Source: Candidatus Avedoeria danica (GTDB lineage Bacteria; Chloroflexota; Anaerolineae; Epilineales; Epilineaceae). From it: a stretch of 64,000 bases of DNA. Under the pieces are notes generated by a model that worked only from the letters and a program-made list of their open reading frames with translations, was not told the DNA's origin and did no database searches. The position numbers were made by a program, and so were the translations under genes. Location of the stretch: contig JADJCV010000005.1 of the NCBI GenBank assembly GCA_016703025.1, forward strand, positions 368,641-432,640, given 5' to 3'. This document shows, in pieces, positions 46,086-55,954 of the stretch. Position 1 is the stretch's first letter, and every line of letters begins with the position of its first letter.

Positions 46086-47700
46086 CACTCCGGGGATCCA
46101 TCACTAGGAGCGATACCTCCGACTCGCGCTCGAACTGAACACCATCATACCGACCTCGGGCAATTATGCGGACATAGTAAATGCCCGGAGTCGGCGGAGC
46201 ATTGATTATGCCCGAATAGACTCCATCGCCATTCGAGCGCAATCGGGCCTGTGACTCGGTCCGGTCGTCGATCAGCATTGCCGTGACTTCGGCATCGACG
46301 ATTGGTGCACCGGATGCAGTTAGCAACGCCCTCACCGCAACGTCGCCGCCAGGAGACCCCGCCGAAAGATCGTCTAGACTGAGTGCGACTGCAGTAGTCA
46401 GCTGACCAGTGACGATGTAGTGGAGATCACTGCCAACATCGCGAATGATTGCGTGCCATTCTCCCGGCGGCGGGTTAGGTATCTTGTATGCGGCGACGAA
46501 GGTTCCGTTGACCGATTCCCACGTGTACTGCGCGCCGGGCAGAATTGTCCCAAGGGTACTGGCATCCACCGATTGCCCGCCAGGCAATTTCCACTCGAAA
46601 TTGCAATCCCTGTCCATCTGGACGATAAGAGTGGCATCCGTCCCGTCGATGATGAACGGCAATGTCACTAGATCCCCGGCGTACGACGTGCCATATCGAA
46701 TAGGCAGTGACACTACTCCACGAGGGCCCCGCGCCGGTGTCTGCATGGTTGAAAGCAGTTTATGCGATACGGATAACGTCGGCGAGATCAAGTTGCAGCC
46801 ATCTCCGCCGTTTTTTTGTGGCGCAGACAGCGCCTTCATACAGCGATAGGGTGGACCTTCGGTAAAGTACGATGGCGTCTTGAACACGCGCCAATCAAAG
46901 TGGCTCGCAGTTGTCACCCAGTTGTGAATGAGCGACCCAGAAAGAACTCTTGATGCACTCTCCACCGAAACGAGGCCGTCATTCTGCGCCCCAGAAAAGG
47001 CTGCTTTTGATACAGGTTCGTCCGCGTCACCTCCGACCAAATCGTATCGCAAGTCGGTTCGTGGCGAGTGGGACTTATTGAAGAAGTGTGTGACATAGGA
47101 TTCTCGCATCTGGCATGGGCCGTATGTAGCCAACGACGTGCAGTCTTTGGTTGCGAAATTTGGCAAAAACCAGAACGAACCCTTTAAAAAGACCACGAGT
47201 CCATCGAGTATGAAATTAGGGATTCCCTTGTGGGGTGTGCCGAGAGTAATGAGTCGCTCAACATCCATCGGCCTCTCAAACTCCGAGCCTTCAATGTACG
47301 CCCGGCTCACCAACCCGCCCATGCTATGAGCTACCAATGTCACGCGTGTAGCGTCTAATCTTTTCAAGATATAGGCGATCTGATTATGCAAGCATCGAGC
47401 ATTTACTTCGAGAGACGGCGTGCTCAGATAGCTGGTTGTGTAATATGCAAACCATACGTCGTATCCGGCATCCGCGAACGCCTTGGCGACGAATCCGAAC
47501 TCGTCCGACTTCGGGTCCTCCGTCGAAGACCTGCGGCGTGGATTCTCGCAGCTATGCTCTGTGCCCCCAGGCCCACCGCCGTAGCCGTGCACCATCACCG
47601 CGACTTGATTTGGACTCTTGTCGCCACCGCCGCCGTTGCGGACTTCCACGTCAACGTTCATCGTGGGACCGAAGCCCGTTGCGTTGTGGTAGAGTCGCAA
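46085..47700 (-). pseudogene. Lipase/alpha-beta hydrolase part of the large secreted protein
   Basis: This frame encodes NQVAVMVHGYGGGPGGTEHS, a Lip-type oxyanion loop, then YDVWFAYYTTSYLSTPSLEV, the nucleophile elbow VAHSMGGLVSRAYIEG with Ser, LITLGTPHKGIPNF, and later GAQNDGLVSVESA, the Asp region, and WVTTASHFDW with the catalytic His. These are the elements of an extracellular lipase or PGAP1/LCAT-like hydrolase. Beta-rich domains follow (SAGSPGGDVAVRALLTASGA). The frame ends shortly after 46085 and continues in another. No start codon of its own is needed: it is joined to the NBR1-Ig part upstream. Confidence 0.7.
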
Positions 47701-48995
47701 GCCGAATGAACAGTCTGGGGCCTAGATGTCGCCTGAAGGTCGATGGTGAAGCGGAGTTGGAGCTGAGGCTGAATGCTCGTACGAAGAGGTCGCAAGGGTT
47801 CTGCGCCTAGGAGTTCACCGGAGGACATGGACTTCAAGTAATAGTTTTCGCTCTCGTTCCACACGCAGGTACCGGTGTTGCGGACCTGGAAGTAGATCGA
47901 TCGGTGCTCGCCATAGCCCAGTACAATGGATCCTGGAGACTGGTCAACCAGTTGAGCATCATCGGAGCAGGTGGGCCGCGCTATTCCTACCCGGAACCCC
48001 CACTCTGTCGTGGCGAGAGCAGCCCGACCCGGTTGGCCGAAAGCACGCCCGGGGAGTCTTTCGCCGACATTTGCACATAGAACGTCACCCGCACCAGCAC
48101 TCGTGCGTTGCTGCAGCGGCCAATCCCGATTCGCACCTAGCATGTCCGCCTTATTGGGACGGAGGTAGTAGCCGCCGTTCGTATCCCACGTGCACGTCCC
48201 TGTGTTCCGAATGGTGATTTTTGCGTCGAATGCCTCGCCAGGGGCCACGGAGATCGCGAAGTCGGAAGGGTCCGCTCGATCAGTGCACTGCCCCCGCCGA
48301 CCGTGACGACCACCTTGATAATGCCGGTTAGCGCGGTGCCATTGTGCATGAGCACGAATTCCGGCTCGTACACGCCCGGAGAGTCTTTCGCCGACATTTG
48401 CACATAGAACGTCACACCCGCACCAGCACTCGTGCGTTGCTGCAGCGGCCAATCCCGATTCGCACCTAGCATGTCCGCCTTATTGGGACGGAGGTAGTAG
48501 CCGCCGTTCGTATCCCGTGCACGTCCCTGTGTTCCGAATGGTGATTTTTGCGTCGAATGCCTCGCCAGGGCCACGGAGATCGCGAAGTCGGAAGGGTTAG
48601 CACTATCAGTACATGGTCCAGGGACCGGCGTATTGGTTGCCCTGGGAGTATCCGTCGCGATTGGAATACTTGTCAGGGTCGCTGTGGCTGTCGGCGTAGG
48701 AGTGGGCTGAAAATGAGGTATGTCGGACACAAATACTCGTCGCGCGAATCCAGAAGTCGCGACCTGGCTGAGGAGCACCGGAGTGTCGCCCGCACCCTGG
48801 GTGGTGTACCACTGTAGACCATCTCGGCCACCAGCCACAAAGACATCGTCAGAGTTAGGGCGTACGAACACGCCCCTGGCGAACATCGTATTCGTGAAGG
48901 CTGATTTCCGGTTCTGGTGCCACAGAACAGGAAAGAAGAAGGTGTCCCACTTGAGGCCTTCCGCGCCATCGGCAATGAAACGATCGGCAGCGCTC
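47700..48995 (-). pseudogene. NBR1-Ig-like repeats and linker of the large secreted protein
   Basis: After the propeller a Pro/Thr-rich linker (FQPTPTPTATATLTSIPIAT) leads to three NBR1-Ig-like domains (PSDFAISVAPGEAFDAKITI, TGTCTWDTNGGYYLRPN, MSAKDSPGVYEPEFVL; then TGTCVWNESENYYLKSM). The first two are nearly identical copies, 327 bases apart. NBR1-Ig-like domains in Chloroflexota are common on secreted proteins. In both copies small indels shift the frame and then restore it. An in-frame stop near 47725 and a further shift precede the lipase part. Confidence 0.6.
48054..48597 (-). repeat. Tandem duplication of an NBR1-Ig-like domain
   Basis: Copies at 48054-48271 and 48381-48597 are almost identical at the base level. 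Their period is 327 bases (109 codons). They differ by a G-run of four versus three, a CACACCC versus CACCC change, and a CCACGTG versus CCGTG change. Each change alters the frame by one or two bases. Confidence 0.85.
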
Positions 48996-49914
48996 TTCCA
49001 GCAACGTCCTCGGCGGAACCTCCCGTTTCAATGGTTCCAAGCGTTTTCGGATTGGACGGATCCAGAATATCTACGACTGATATGTCTCCATCTCCAGTTT
49101 CTCCACCTGCCACATACGCGCGCCGGAACGGCGCGCCTGTGACGGGCGTTTCGCCCTCAAGTATATCTATCGCTTCTGTTCCCGATGTTATGTATGCCGC
49201 AGCGCCTCTTACTAAGGCTGGGAGCGCAGTGATATCTTGTGCGTGAATACTGGTCAGGCCATGAAGACAATCATTGATAAGGCAATATGTCCAGCCGAGA
49301 TAGAGATTACCAGTGCCCGCGTCATCAGCGGCCACAGACTGAACATGATAGAAGTTATCCTCTGTGTGGCCGACGCGTTCATAATTGCTTGGAGAACCCA
49401 ATGCGGAGTAGATGTCGAGACCGCCGCCACATGGGGTTGCAGGATTGCCGGGCGTGGCAATATCTAATGGGCACCCCATCCATGTGACTAAGGCGAGGCC
49501 TCCGTGATTCCAGAAAGCAACGCTCGTCGTTTCGGCGAGCGCATGTGGTTGAGACTCCATCACCAGCCTTGGGGTAGATGGCACCGATACGTCGTAAACG
49601 CGCAATCCCTTTGATCCAGCGGCAACCCAGGCATAACTCCTGTTGTCACTAGTTGTCCTGACCACCACATCGACCGCAGGCCCTGGATATTCAGGATCAC
49701 CATGTTGCAAAGGTATTAGACCGGATGTCGAGTCTACTCGATATGTCTCAAGACCGCTATCTGTAGCCACGAAAGCGATAGTATCACTGTCGCCCATGGT
49801 GGTGTGAGCAGACACGCGTGGCCGACTACCAGTCGAGCCGCCGCCCGGAGCAACGACCATCAGGACCGTTATGCCCGCGAGAAGGACACGGGCGTGGACT
49901 GTTGATCGGTTCAC
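48995..49914 (-). pseudogene. N-terminal propeller of the large secreted protein
   Basis: A GTG at 49914 starts VNRSTVHARVLLAGITVLMV, a signal peptide; an in-frame ATG at 50001 is an alternative. The mature part has LVIVD-like repeats typical of beta-propellers (DSDTIAFVATDSGLETYRVD, SYAWVAAGSKGLRVYDVSVP, FRRAYVAGGETGDGDISVVD). Near 49000 the frame shifts and continues as ADRFIADGAEGLKWDTFFFP. With the parts further left the whole protein would be about 1,980 residues. It is secreted; the lipase domain suggests breakdown of lipid or ester polymers outside the cell. Confidence 0.65.
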
Positions 49915-50427
49915 AATGTCGTTACCCCTCTGGTCTGGTTCGTATCCGTCCTTGGTCAGTGGCGCCGCCGGCGGTTGTTGAAGGTACTCCCGCTTCTTCA
50001 CGCAGGCAACCCGCCGGCTCGGACAGACGCCAGCCCCCCACCGTCAGACTCGATTCCGAAACTCATGGCGTCCGGTGGTCCCCTGTATGTTCGCCGGACG
50101 TGACCAAAGGCTGGAGTTGCCCGCATTCGCGGACACTTCACATGGCGGGAGCCAGAAGGCGGCCAGGATGAGACGTTGGCGCACGACGTATTCTGCGGAG
50201 TACCGGCAGCGGCTCGTCGGGATGTCTTGAGCCAGGCACACCGCTGAGTCGCTTGGCGCAACTTTGAGCCGACTGACGACCACGATACGGATCCTGGTGG
50301 CGCAGGCAGATAGGCCCTTCTTCCTTCTACGACAAAGGGCTCGACGCCCTGCGGCCGGCCGGTAAAGCAAACCAGCGTTTGCGCAACGTCGCAATGAGGG
50401 CACAGGATTCCTGAAGTTCCTCCGTAC
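49915..50427. other. Intergenic stretch without a clear gene
   Basis: About 510 bases lie between the large secreted protein and the pentapeptide-repeat gene. The open frames here lack ribosome binding sites and protein-like composition. Nothing recognisable was found. Confidence 0.5.
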
Positions 50428-51581
50428 CTACTCCCATGGACTCGCCGACTTGAGGCCGAAAGGTGTCAGCGCACCTTTGTAAGAGAGGGTGGTGTCAAGT
50501 TGCTCCTGAGTAATACCCCGAGCATCCGCCAAGTCGGCTCTGCGGAGTTCCGCCCCTTCTAGGTTAGCTCCTCAACATTCGCGCCAGTTCCGTTGGCGTC
50601 GGTTAGGTTCGCGTTGCGCAGGTCGGCATTGCGGACATCTGATTGCCACAGCACCGCTGCGGCTAGATTCGCACCAGCGAGATTCGCGCCTTTCAGATCC
50701 GCCACTAACAGGGCCGCTTCACAGAGTTTGGCCCGTTGCAGGTTCGCACCACGAAGGTCAGCGTGTCCCAAATTAGCCCCTGTAAGATCTGCATCGCTCA
50801 AATCTGCTCCGTCTAGACCCATCTTACCGAGCCGCGAGTCGATGTTGCTGGTCCACTCTATGATTCGCACAACCAGAGTCCCAAGCCATGAATTTGCCAT
50901 TCCTACCCACTGCGACTTCGGGGCAGTGAAATCCACTCCTGTTAGGTCCGTTCTACGCAACGTCGCTGCTCGAAGATCTGCCCCGCGCAGATCCGCGAAG
51001 CTAATGTCAGCGGTATCAAACTCCACTCCATGAAGCTTCGTCGTAGAGGGATCTGCCAAGACTAGGCTCGATCCACGTAGCGAAATAACGGGCGATGTAT
51101 CGTCCGTAGACTGAATAAGCCCCGACTCAGACAAGAACTGCACTACTTCACGCTTGCGATCCCCAGCCAACTGCCGCAGGACGGTAAGTGTCCTTGCACG
51201 CGCAACATGTCGGACTTCAGAATCCAACTGCGAATTCCGCAACTCATTATCCAATAGGAGGCTTTCCAAGCGGTCCAAGTACACACGAAAAACCTCATCT
51301 TGTTCCCGACGCGAAGCTAGTTCCCTATCAGTAGCCGTCCTTCGCTCGGAGAGTAGCCAAGCACCAATAGCAAGCATCACGGGGATGATCAGAAGGCCCA
51401 GCCAATCCCATACCGACTTTCCGTATACTGCAATGCTTGTCCAATCCGCACTGTGTGTGTCGATCACACGATATACGAACAGAACGGTGGCGGCCGTTAG
51501 TGCCGAAAGCTTTCGGCGACGCCAAATCCAATGCGCTCCCGCGCCCGGCAATTCTAAGGCCCGGAACAGTACTTGCATCAT
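50428..51581 (-). CDS. Membrane-anchored pentapeptide-repeat protein, one frameshift
   Basis: ATG at 51581. Two membrane helices lie at residues about 26-40 and 60-80 (LSALTAATVLFVYRVI and WDWLGLLIIPVMLAIGAWLL), then a charged coiled region, then a long run of A(D/N)LxxA pentapeptide repeats (FADLRGADLRAATLRRTDLT ... GANLAGANLAAAVLWQSDVR). Near 50575 the frame shifts and continues ANLEGAELRRADLADARGIT, then EQLDTTLSYKGALTP to a stop at 50428. Pentapeptide repeats form a right-handed beta-helix. GC content is lower than in core genes. Function unknown; signalling or shielding at the membrane is possible. Confidence 0.78.
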
Positions 51582-51733
51582 GGTCCCGCCTCACAGAAGT
51601 TCCGATGGCCCACGCCAGACCAGCGTAATCCCTTGCGACCGAACAGGCAAACTGGAGTTGCCCCGCTTCGGCGGGCGATCGGAAACTGGGGCGACTGGCG
51701 CTTCCTCCAGCCTCCAGCAGGACGGCCTTTCCG

Positions 51734-51880
51734 CTATACGCTGTTCGGGTCATTGAGCATGCGTTTGACGAAACCCATTGCGGGTCCCTCTGAAAGTAAG
51801 TACACCCTGGGCGATGGCATGGCCACGACGGCAGCCGGGAGAAGTAAAATGGCGAGAACGAGCGCTATGATGCGGGACAC
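51734..51880 (-). CDS. Possible 48-residue exported peptide
   Basis: A GTG-started frame encodes VSRIIALVLAILLLPAAVVA, a good signal peptide, followed by MPSPRVYLLSEGPAMGFVKR and a short tail. The ribosome binding site is weak. Offered with low confidence. The neighbouring 51881-52527 shows no gene that I can support. Confidence 0.28.
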   Translation of the reverse strand: MSRIIALVLAILLLPAAVVAMPSPRVYLLSEGPAMGFVKRMLNDPNSV

Positions 51881-52527
51881 GGGCAAGAAGGATGCGCCAC
51901 TCAGTCGCGCGGCGCAAGGCGTACGTCAGATGACCTCAATCCACTTTGACCGCCGGCACGATATCCGGGTCACTGGACGCCTGCGCTGCCCGCGATCTTC
52001 GGGTTGCCGGCCCATCCGGGCACTGGACTCCCCATAATGCTAGGCTCGGAGATTGAGGGCATGTCGGGAAGTAAAGCAACCCAGGGTCTTCGTTACCGCA
52101 TTTGTCGTGCGTGTAGTGCTGTGACCTTCCCCCGCAGCAGTTGGTCCAGTCAGACAGAGAATTCGGCAACCGTTGCGGTCAGCTGGGCGAAGTACTCGGG
52201 TGGCCGGCGCCCTGGTTGTGCAGCACGATCAACGGCGCGGCTCCACTTCGGCGGCTGCCAGGACAAGCGGAGGTTCACAAGCGGTCGTCAACCTTGTCGG
52301 TCATGCCGACATGCTTTTACTTGGGCGATCCGATCGCCGGTAGGCGAGGTCCGCGGCGCTCATCGTGGCGGCAATCCGTGCGTCGCTGGGTTAGGCAGGC
52401 GGAGGTTTAGATCAACTCCGGCCCGCAGCCTCTGTTGTCCCCGGCGGCGATGGCTGAGTCCCGGTGCCTGGAGCGTTTGGCAGAAACGCCGGATGCTCAA
52501 GGGCATATTCCAGTTGGTGAGCGGAAC

Positions 52528-52691
52528 CGTCACTACCGTCACCATCGTCACTGCGACAGAGTGAACCGATGAACGTCGAGCCAATCCGACCGTCACCGGT
52601 GATGAGGCTACCGCCACCGCACGGGGTGTAACCGTCACCGCATGACGCACGACGACAGACTGGCGGTGACGATGGTGGCGGTGGTGACGGT
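52528..52691. repeat. GTCACC inverted-repeat element, copy 3
   Basis: The left arm starts at ACCGTCACTACCGTCACC (52528) and the right arm GGTGACGATGGTGGCGGT runs from 52665, followed by GGTGACGGT. Two more ACCGTCACCG hexamer groups lie between. The right arm matches copy 4 over 27 of 27 bases. The element directly borders the left 86-bp repeat. Confidence 0.75.
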
Positions 52692-52730
52692 CACCCCCGC
52701 CCTACGAAGGCTTCACCCCGGCCCACCCGC

Positions 52731-52816
52731 ACCTGACAGCCGCGGCCGTTTTCCTGCGCGCCAGTGGGTCAAGCGGATACCGCTGTCTTGGTTCCGCAAT
52801 TCGCGGGTGAGGTAGG
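52731..52816 (-). repeat. Left 86-bp direct repeat (att-like)
   Basis: Read on the minus strand it encodes LRNQDSGIRLTHWRAGKRPR, a segment that resembles the C-terminal winged-helix of the primase family (compare LAPNFRAIGIEVAVGEAARR). It is identical to 60562-60647. Only the tail of such a gene is present, so it may be a gene remnant used as an attachment site. Confidence 0.78.
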
Positions 52817-52965
52817 CTCAGGCTTGACAATTGGATGGGGTCAGGTTGGAAGCATGGCGAACACTATTGCAATTGTGGTGTTGCATAGGGCCGCCAGCGG
52901 GGCAGGATCCGCCGTCGAACCTGCCCCGTTTGCCACGCGCTTCGCGGCCCGCCCGTGCCGCCCGA

Positions 52966-53281
52966 GTTAGTCCAAGTGACGATCGACCACAGCGATGACG
53001 CGCCTGCAGCCCACCCCCTGCCGATCGTCCGGCCCGTGCGGGCTGGCCCAGGTACACTCGCACGTGTAGGCGTCGACGTCCAGCCCGTACGCTGGCATCT
53101 CCGCCGGTCCGGTCACGACGTAGCCGTGCGTCGGGTTCGCGCCGGACGGGACTGCCCATGACGTGCGTGACAGCTAGACGATCCGCAGTGCCAACTCGCG
53201 CGCGGCGTTACACAGCGGACCCCACCGCGTCGGCCAGCGCGGTGCGATCGGACCGACGCGGGCGATGCCGAGCGCGGCCAC
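52966..53281 (-). pseudogene. Cysteine-rich small protein with in-frame amber stop
   Basis: A GTG at 53281, three bases after the upstream stop, opens VAALGIARVGPIAPRWPTRW then LCNAARELALRIV, an in-frame TAG at 53176-53174, and then LSRTSWAVPSGANPTHGYVV, PAYGLDVDAYTCECTWASPH, GVGCRRVIAVVDRHLD, with the stop at 52966. The frame is protein-like on both sides of the TAG. The C-x-C ... C pattern resembles a small zinc-binding or SWIM-like module. It may be a pseudogene, or the stop is a sequence error. Confidence 0.4.
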
Positions 53282-53284
53282 AAG

Positions 53285-53620
53285 CTAGCGCGCCGGAGCC
53301 CTGTCATCGCCGACGATGTCGCCGTCGCTGGACACGACGATCTCGTCGGGGCGATCGTGCGAGTGGCCAACGGGACGGCCTTCACGGCGACGTCGTACGG
53401 GCGGATCGTCACATAGCCCGACTTGCAGAGCATCGGCTCCGTGTCGCAGAGGTAGAGGTTGACCGATTCGTAGACGCCGTCCGTGGCCGCGCTTCCCTTG
53501 AGCGCCACGGTGCGCGTTGACGATCGGCGCCCCGTCACCGTACGGCCCGGCGATGCCGATGTCTACGGCAAGACGTTCTGGGTCCCCGCTCCACCGTCCG
53601 CTACACCGCCCACGGCGCGT
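53285..53620 (-). pseudogene. Frameshifted small protein upstream of the CxC gene
   Basis: Minus-strand pieces read VALKGSAATDGVYESVNLYL then CDTEPMLCKSGYVTIRPYDV, and in a shifted frame RPDEIVVSSDGDIVGDDRAP with a stop at 53285, four bases before the next start. The N-terminal end is unclear. The stretch looks coding but broken. No family recognised. Confidence 0.3.
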
Positions 53621-53842
53621 GGATCCCCGAGTGGATCGCGATGAACCGCGGCCTAATGTCCCGCCGGCAAATGTACGGGACCGGGGCAAGGCGCCGCGGG
53701 TGGCACGCGGAGCTCCGGGCCGAGTTGCCAGGGCGGGCGGGTGCACTCGCCGTCGCGGCCGACGTGGCGTAGTAATACCGAAGGGGGCCGGGCGGCCGGC
53801 TCGGTCCCCTATTCTTCTTGACCGTCGAGAGGAGCGAGGAAC

Positions 53843-55030
53843 ATGAAGCTTATCGACGGTGTGCCGGTGTGGGGCGACCTGCAGCCGGAGGCCCTGGCCC
53901 AGATGGTCAACTGCGCTCGCCACGACGACGTGGTCGGGTGCGCACTCATGGCCGACCACCACCTCGGCTACGCGGTGCCGGTCGGGGGTGTAATCGCATA
54001 TGGCGAGCACATCTCGCCGAGCGGCGTCGGATACGACATCGCCTGCGGGAACAAGGCCGTGCTGCTCGACATACCGGCGGCCGAGGTGCGGGCCCGGATC
54101 GAGACGATCATGGACGACATCTGGTGCGCGCTCGAGTTCGGCGTCGGGCGCCAGAACCCCGACGCGCCGGACCACGCGCTGTTCGACGACGATCCGGCCT
54201 GGCGCCTCGACTCCGTCGCACCACACAAAGAGATGGCGCGGCTCCAGCTGGGGACGATCGGTAGCGGCAACCACTACGTCGACCTCTTCGAAGACGAGCA
54301 GGGCCGCACATGGGTCGGTGTCCACTTCGGTAGTCGCGGCCTTGGGCACAAGTTGGCAACCCACTACGTCCAGGCTGGCGGCGGTCGGGACGGGATCAAC
54401 GTCGACCCGGTGCTCCTGCAGCAGGACAGCGACCTCGGCCGCGAGTACATCGCCGCGATGACGCTGGCCGGCCGGTTCGCCTACGCCGGCCGCGACTGGG
54501 TGAGCCAGCGCGTCGCCCAGCTGCTCGGCGCCCAGGTCCTCGATGAGGTGCACAACCACCACAACTTCGCTTGGCTCGAATCCCACGGCGGCCGCGATGT
54601 GTGGGTCGTCCGCAAGGGCGCGACGCCGGCCTTCCCAGGGCAGCGCGGGTTCGTCGGCGGCTCGATGGGCGACATCAGCGTCATCCTCGAGGGCGTGGCC
54701 TCCGACGACGCGGCCGCAACGTTCGCGTCGACCGTGCATGGCGCGGGCCGAGTGATGAGCCGCACCGCCGCCGCGGGCAAGTACAAGGGCTGGGGCGCCA
54801 ACCGTCGGCAGGTAAGCCGCGGCGCCGTCAGCCCGGGCATGATGGCCGAGTGGCTGGAGCGCGAGGGCGTGACGCTGCGCGGCGGCGGGCTGGACGAGTC
54901 GCCGCACGCGTATCGCCGACTGCCCGACGTGCTCGAGGCGCACGCGGCGTCCATCCGGATCCTGCACACGCTGCGGCCGATCGGCGTGGCTATGGCCGGA
55001 GCCGACGTCGCGGATCCGTACAGGGATTGA
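53843..55030 (+). CDS. rtcB: RtcB-type RNA ligase
   Basis: A 395-residue RNA ligase that joins 2',3'-cyclic phosphate or 3'-phosphate ends to 5'-hydroxyl ends using GTP and manganese. The metal and nucleotide residues are visible: ADHHLGYAVPVGGV, the conserved GVGYDIACGNK with Cys-68, IGSGNHYVD, HNHHNF, GSMGDISVIL and the guanylylated His in HGAGRVMSR. GAGGAG precedes the ATG. Intact. It stands alone in the 7.9-kb element, without archease or RtcR neighbours. On mobile DNA, RtcB may repair tRNA or rRNA cleaved by host or phage nucleases; that role is inference. Confidence 0.95.
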   Translation: MKLIDGVPVWGDLQPEALAQMVNCARHDDVVGCALMADHHLGYAVPVGGVIAYGEHISPSGVGYDIACGNKAVLLDIPAAEVRARIETIMDDIWCALEFGVGRQNPDAPDHALFDDDPAWRLDSVAPHKEMARLQLGTIGSGNHYVDLFEDEQGRTWVGVHFGSRGLGHKLATHYVQAGGGRDGINVDPVLLQQDSDLGREYIAAMTLAGRFAYAGRDWVSQRVAQLLGAQVLDEVHNHHNFAWLESHGGRDVWVVRKGATPAFPGQRGFVGGSMGDISVILEGVASDDAAATFASTVHGAGRVMSRTAAAGKYKGWGANRRQVSRGAVSPGMMAEWLEREGVTLRGGGLDESPHAYRRLPDVLEAHAASIRILHTLRPIGVAMAGADVADPYRD

Positions 55031-55164
55031 GCCCGGACGCGAAGCGAGGCGCCGGCCCAGTGGGGTTGGCGCCTCGTCCGCAGACAACCGCGACCCGACA
55101 GGGTCGCAATCGAGAGGAGGGTATACTCGGTGCACGACGACCTGCAAACGACAGGGGTGGACTC

Positions 55165-55394
55165 ATGGCAGTCAGGATCCCCGGCACGCCCGACGAGCTC
55201 CTCAGCGCGGCCGAGGCTGCTGAGGTGATGGGCGTCAGTGATGCCCATGTACGCCGTGTGATCGGCTCGGGGGGCTTGCGGCGAAGCGCGTCGGCGCTCG
55301 AACGTGGCTGATCCGACGCGCCGACGCCGAGGCATGGGCAGCCGTTGAGCGAAGAACCGATCCCAAGGGCGCGACCAAGATGGTCGTCACGTAG
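55165..55394 (+). CDS. Excisionase-like HTH protein, frameshifted
   Basis: ATG at 55165 with AGGGGTGG upstream encodes MAVRIPGTPDELLSAAEAAE then VMGVSDAHVRRVIGSGG. Near 55275 the frame shifts by one and continues LAAKRVGARTWLIRRADAEA then WAAVERRTDPKG to a stop at 55394. It has the same fold as the gene at 31.1 kb (short winged helix of excisionase/AlpA type) but a different sequence, so a second element is present. Joined length about 76 residues. It would work with the tyrosine recombinase at 59-60 kb. Confidence 0.65.
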
Positions 55395-55605
55395 GCTGAC
55401 GTTCGGGAGGGGAACGAACACGGCGAGAGCCGCTTCCCGAGCATCCCGTCAGCGCTGTTGCAGATCGCCTGCGAGACGGTCGACCGCGGTGGCACGGGCG
55501 GCTTTACCGATGCGACAGGCTGTCGGTTCGAGGTGGAGACTGAGCGCGTGACGTTCTGGATCCCGACAGCGGCTCCGGAGAGAGCGACACGGATCACATA
55601 TGGCT
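55395..55605 (+). CDS. Open frame following the excisionase, start unclear
   Basis: In the frame of the excisionase tail, directly after its stop, the sequence encodes ADVREGNEHGESRFPSIPSA then CETVDRGGTGGFTDATGCRF and ends ERATRITYG at 55605. It has a protein-like pattern but no clear start codon. It could be read by stop read-through, or a later TTG could be used. Function unknown. Confidence 0.3.
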
Positions 55606-55618
55606 AGGGAGGGACGGA

Positions 55619-55938
55619 GTGGACGACCTGAGACCAGCACACGGGAATCCCGACTACGACGTTGAGTTGTGGCGGGGCGACGAGTCCCTCGGCATGGTGG
55701 GACTGATGGATCTTCCGGACGAGGGGGAGGACGCGGAGGTGACGTTCGTGTTCGAGGGCCTACCCGACCCACCCCCGCACACCTGATCTACCGGAAGCGC
55801 CAGTACGACCTTGAGCTTCCAGGAGAGAAGGGCGTGCAGGACATGGCTTCGGGGGAGTTCGAGCGCGGCGTCTGGGTCGTCGGCCGGCTCGTGAAGGCCG
55901 CGTCGCGGGCGAGTCGGCGAGGGGCGATCGAGCTCTAA
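55619..55938 (+). CDS. Small acidic protein, frameshifted
   Basis: A GTG at 55619 with GGGAGGG upstream starts VDDLRPAHGNPDYDVELWRG, MDLPDEGEDAEVTFVFEGLP. Near 55780 the frame changes and continues HLIYRKRQYDLELPGEKGVQ, GEFERGVWVVGRLVKAASRA to a stop at 55938. About 106 residues joined. The pattern of beta-strands at both ends looks like a single small domain. No family recognised. It precedes the gene at 55955 by 16 bases, so the two may be cotranscribed. Confidence 0.5.
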
Positions 55939-55954
55939 CGGGAGGAATGGGCCC

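Noticed and set aside
52004..52564. A 186-residue plus-strand frame ending in VSGTVTTVTIVTATE
   Set aside because: Its body is Arg/Ser/Cys-rich with no domain, and only its end, which is the repeat element, looks ordered. It is at best a remnant.
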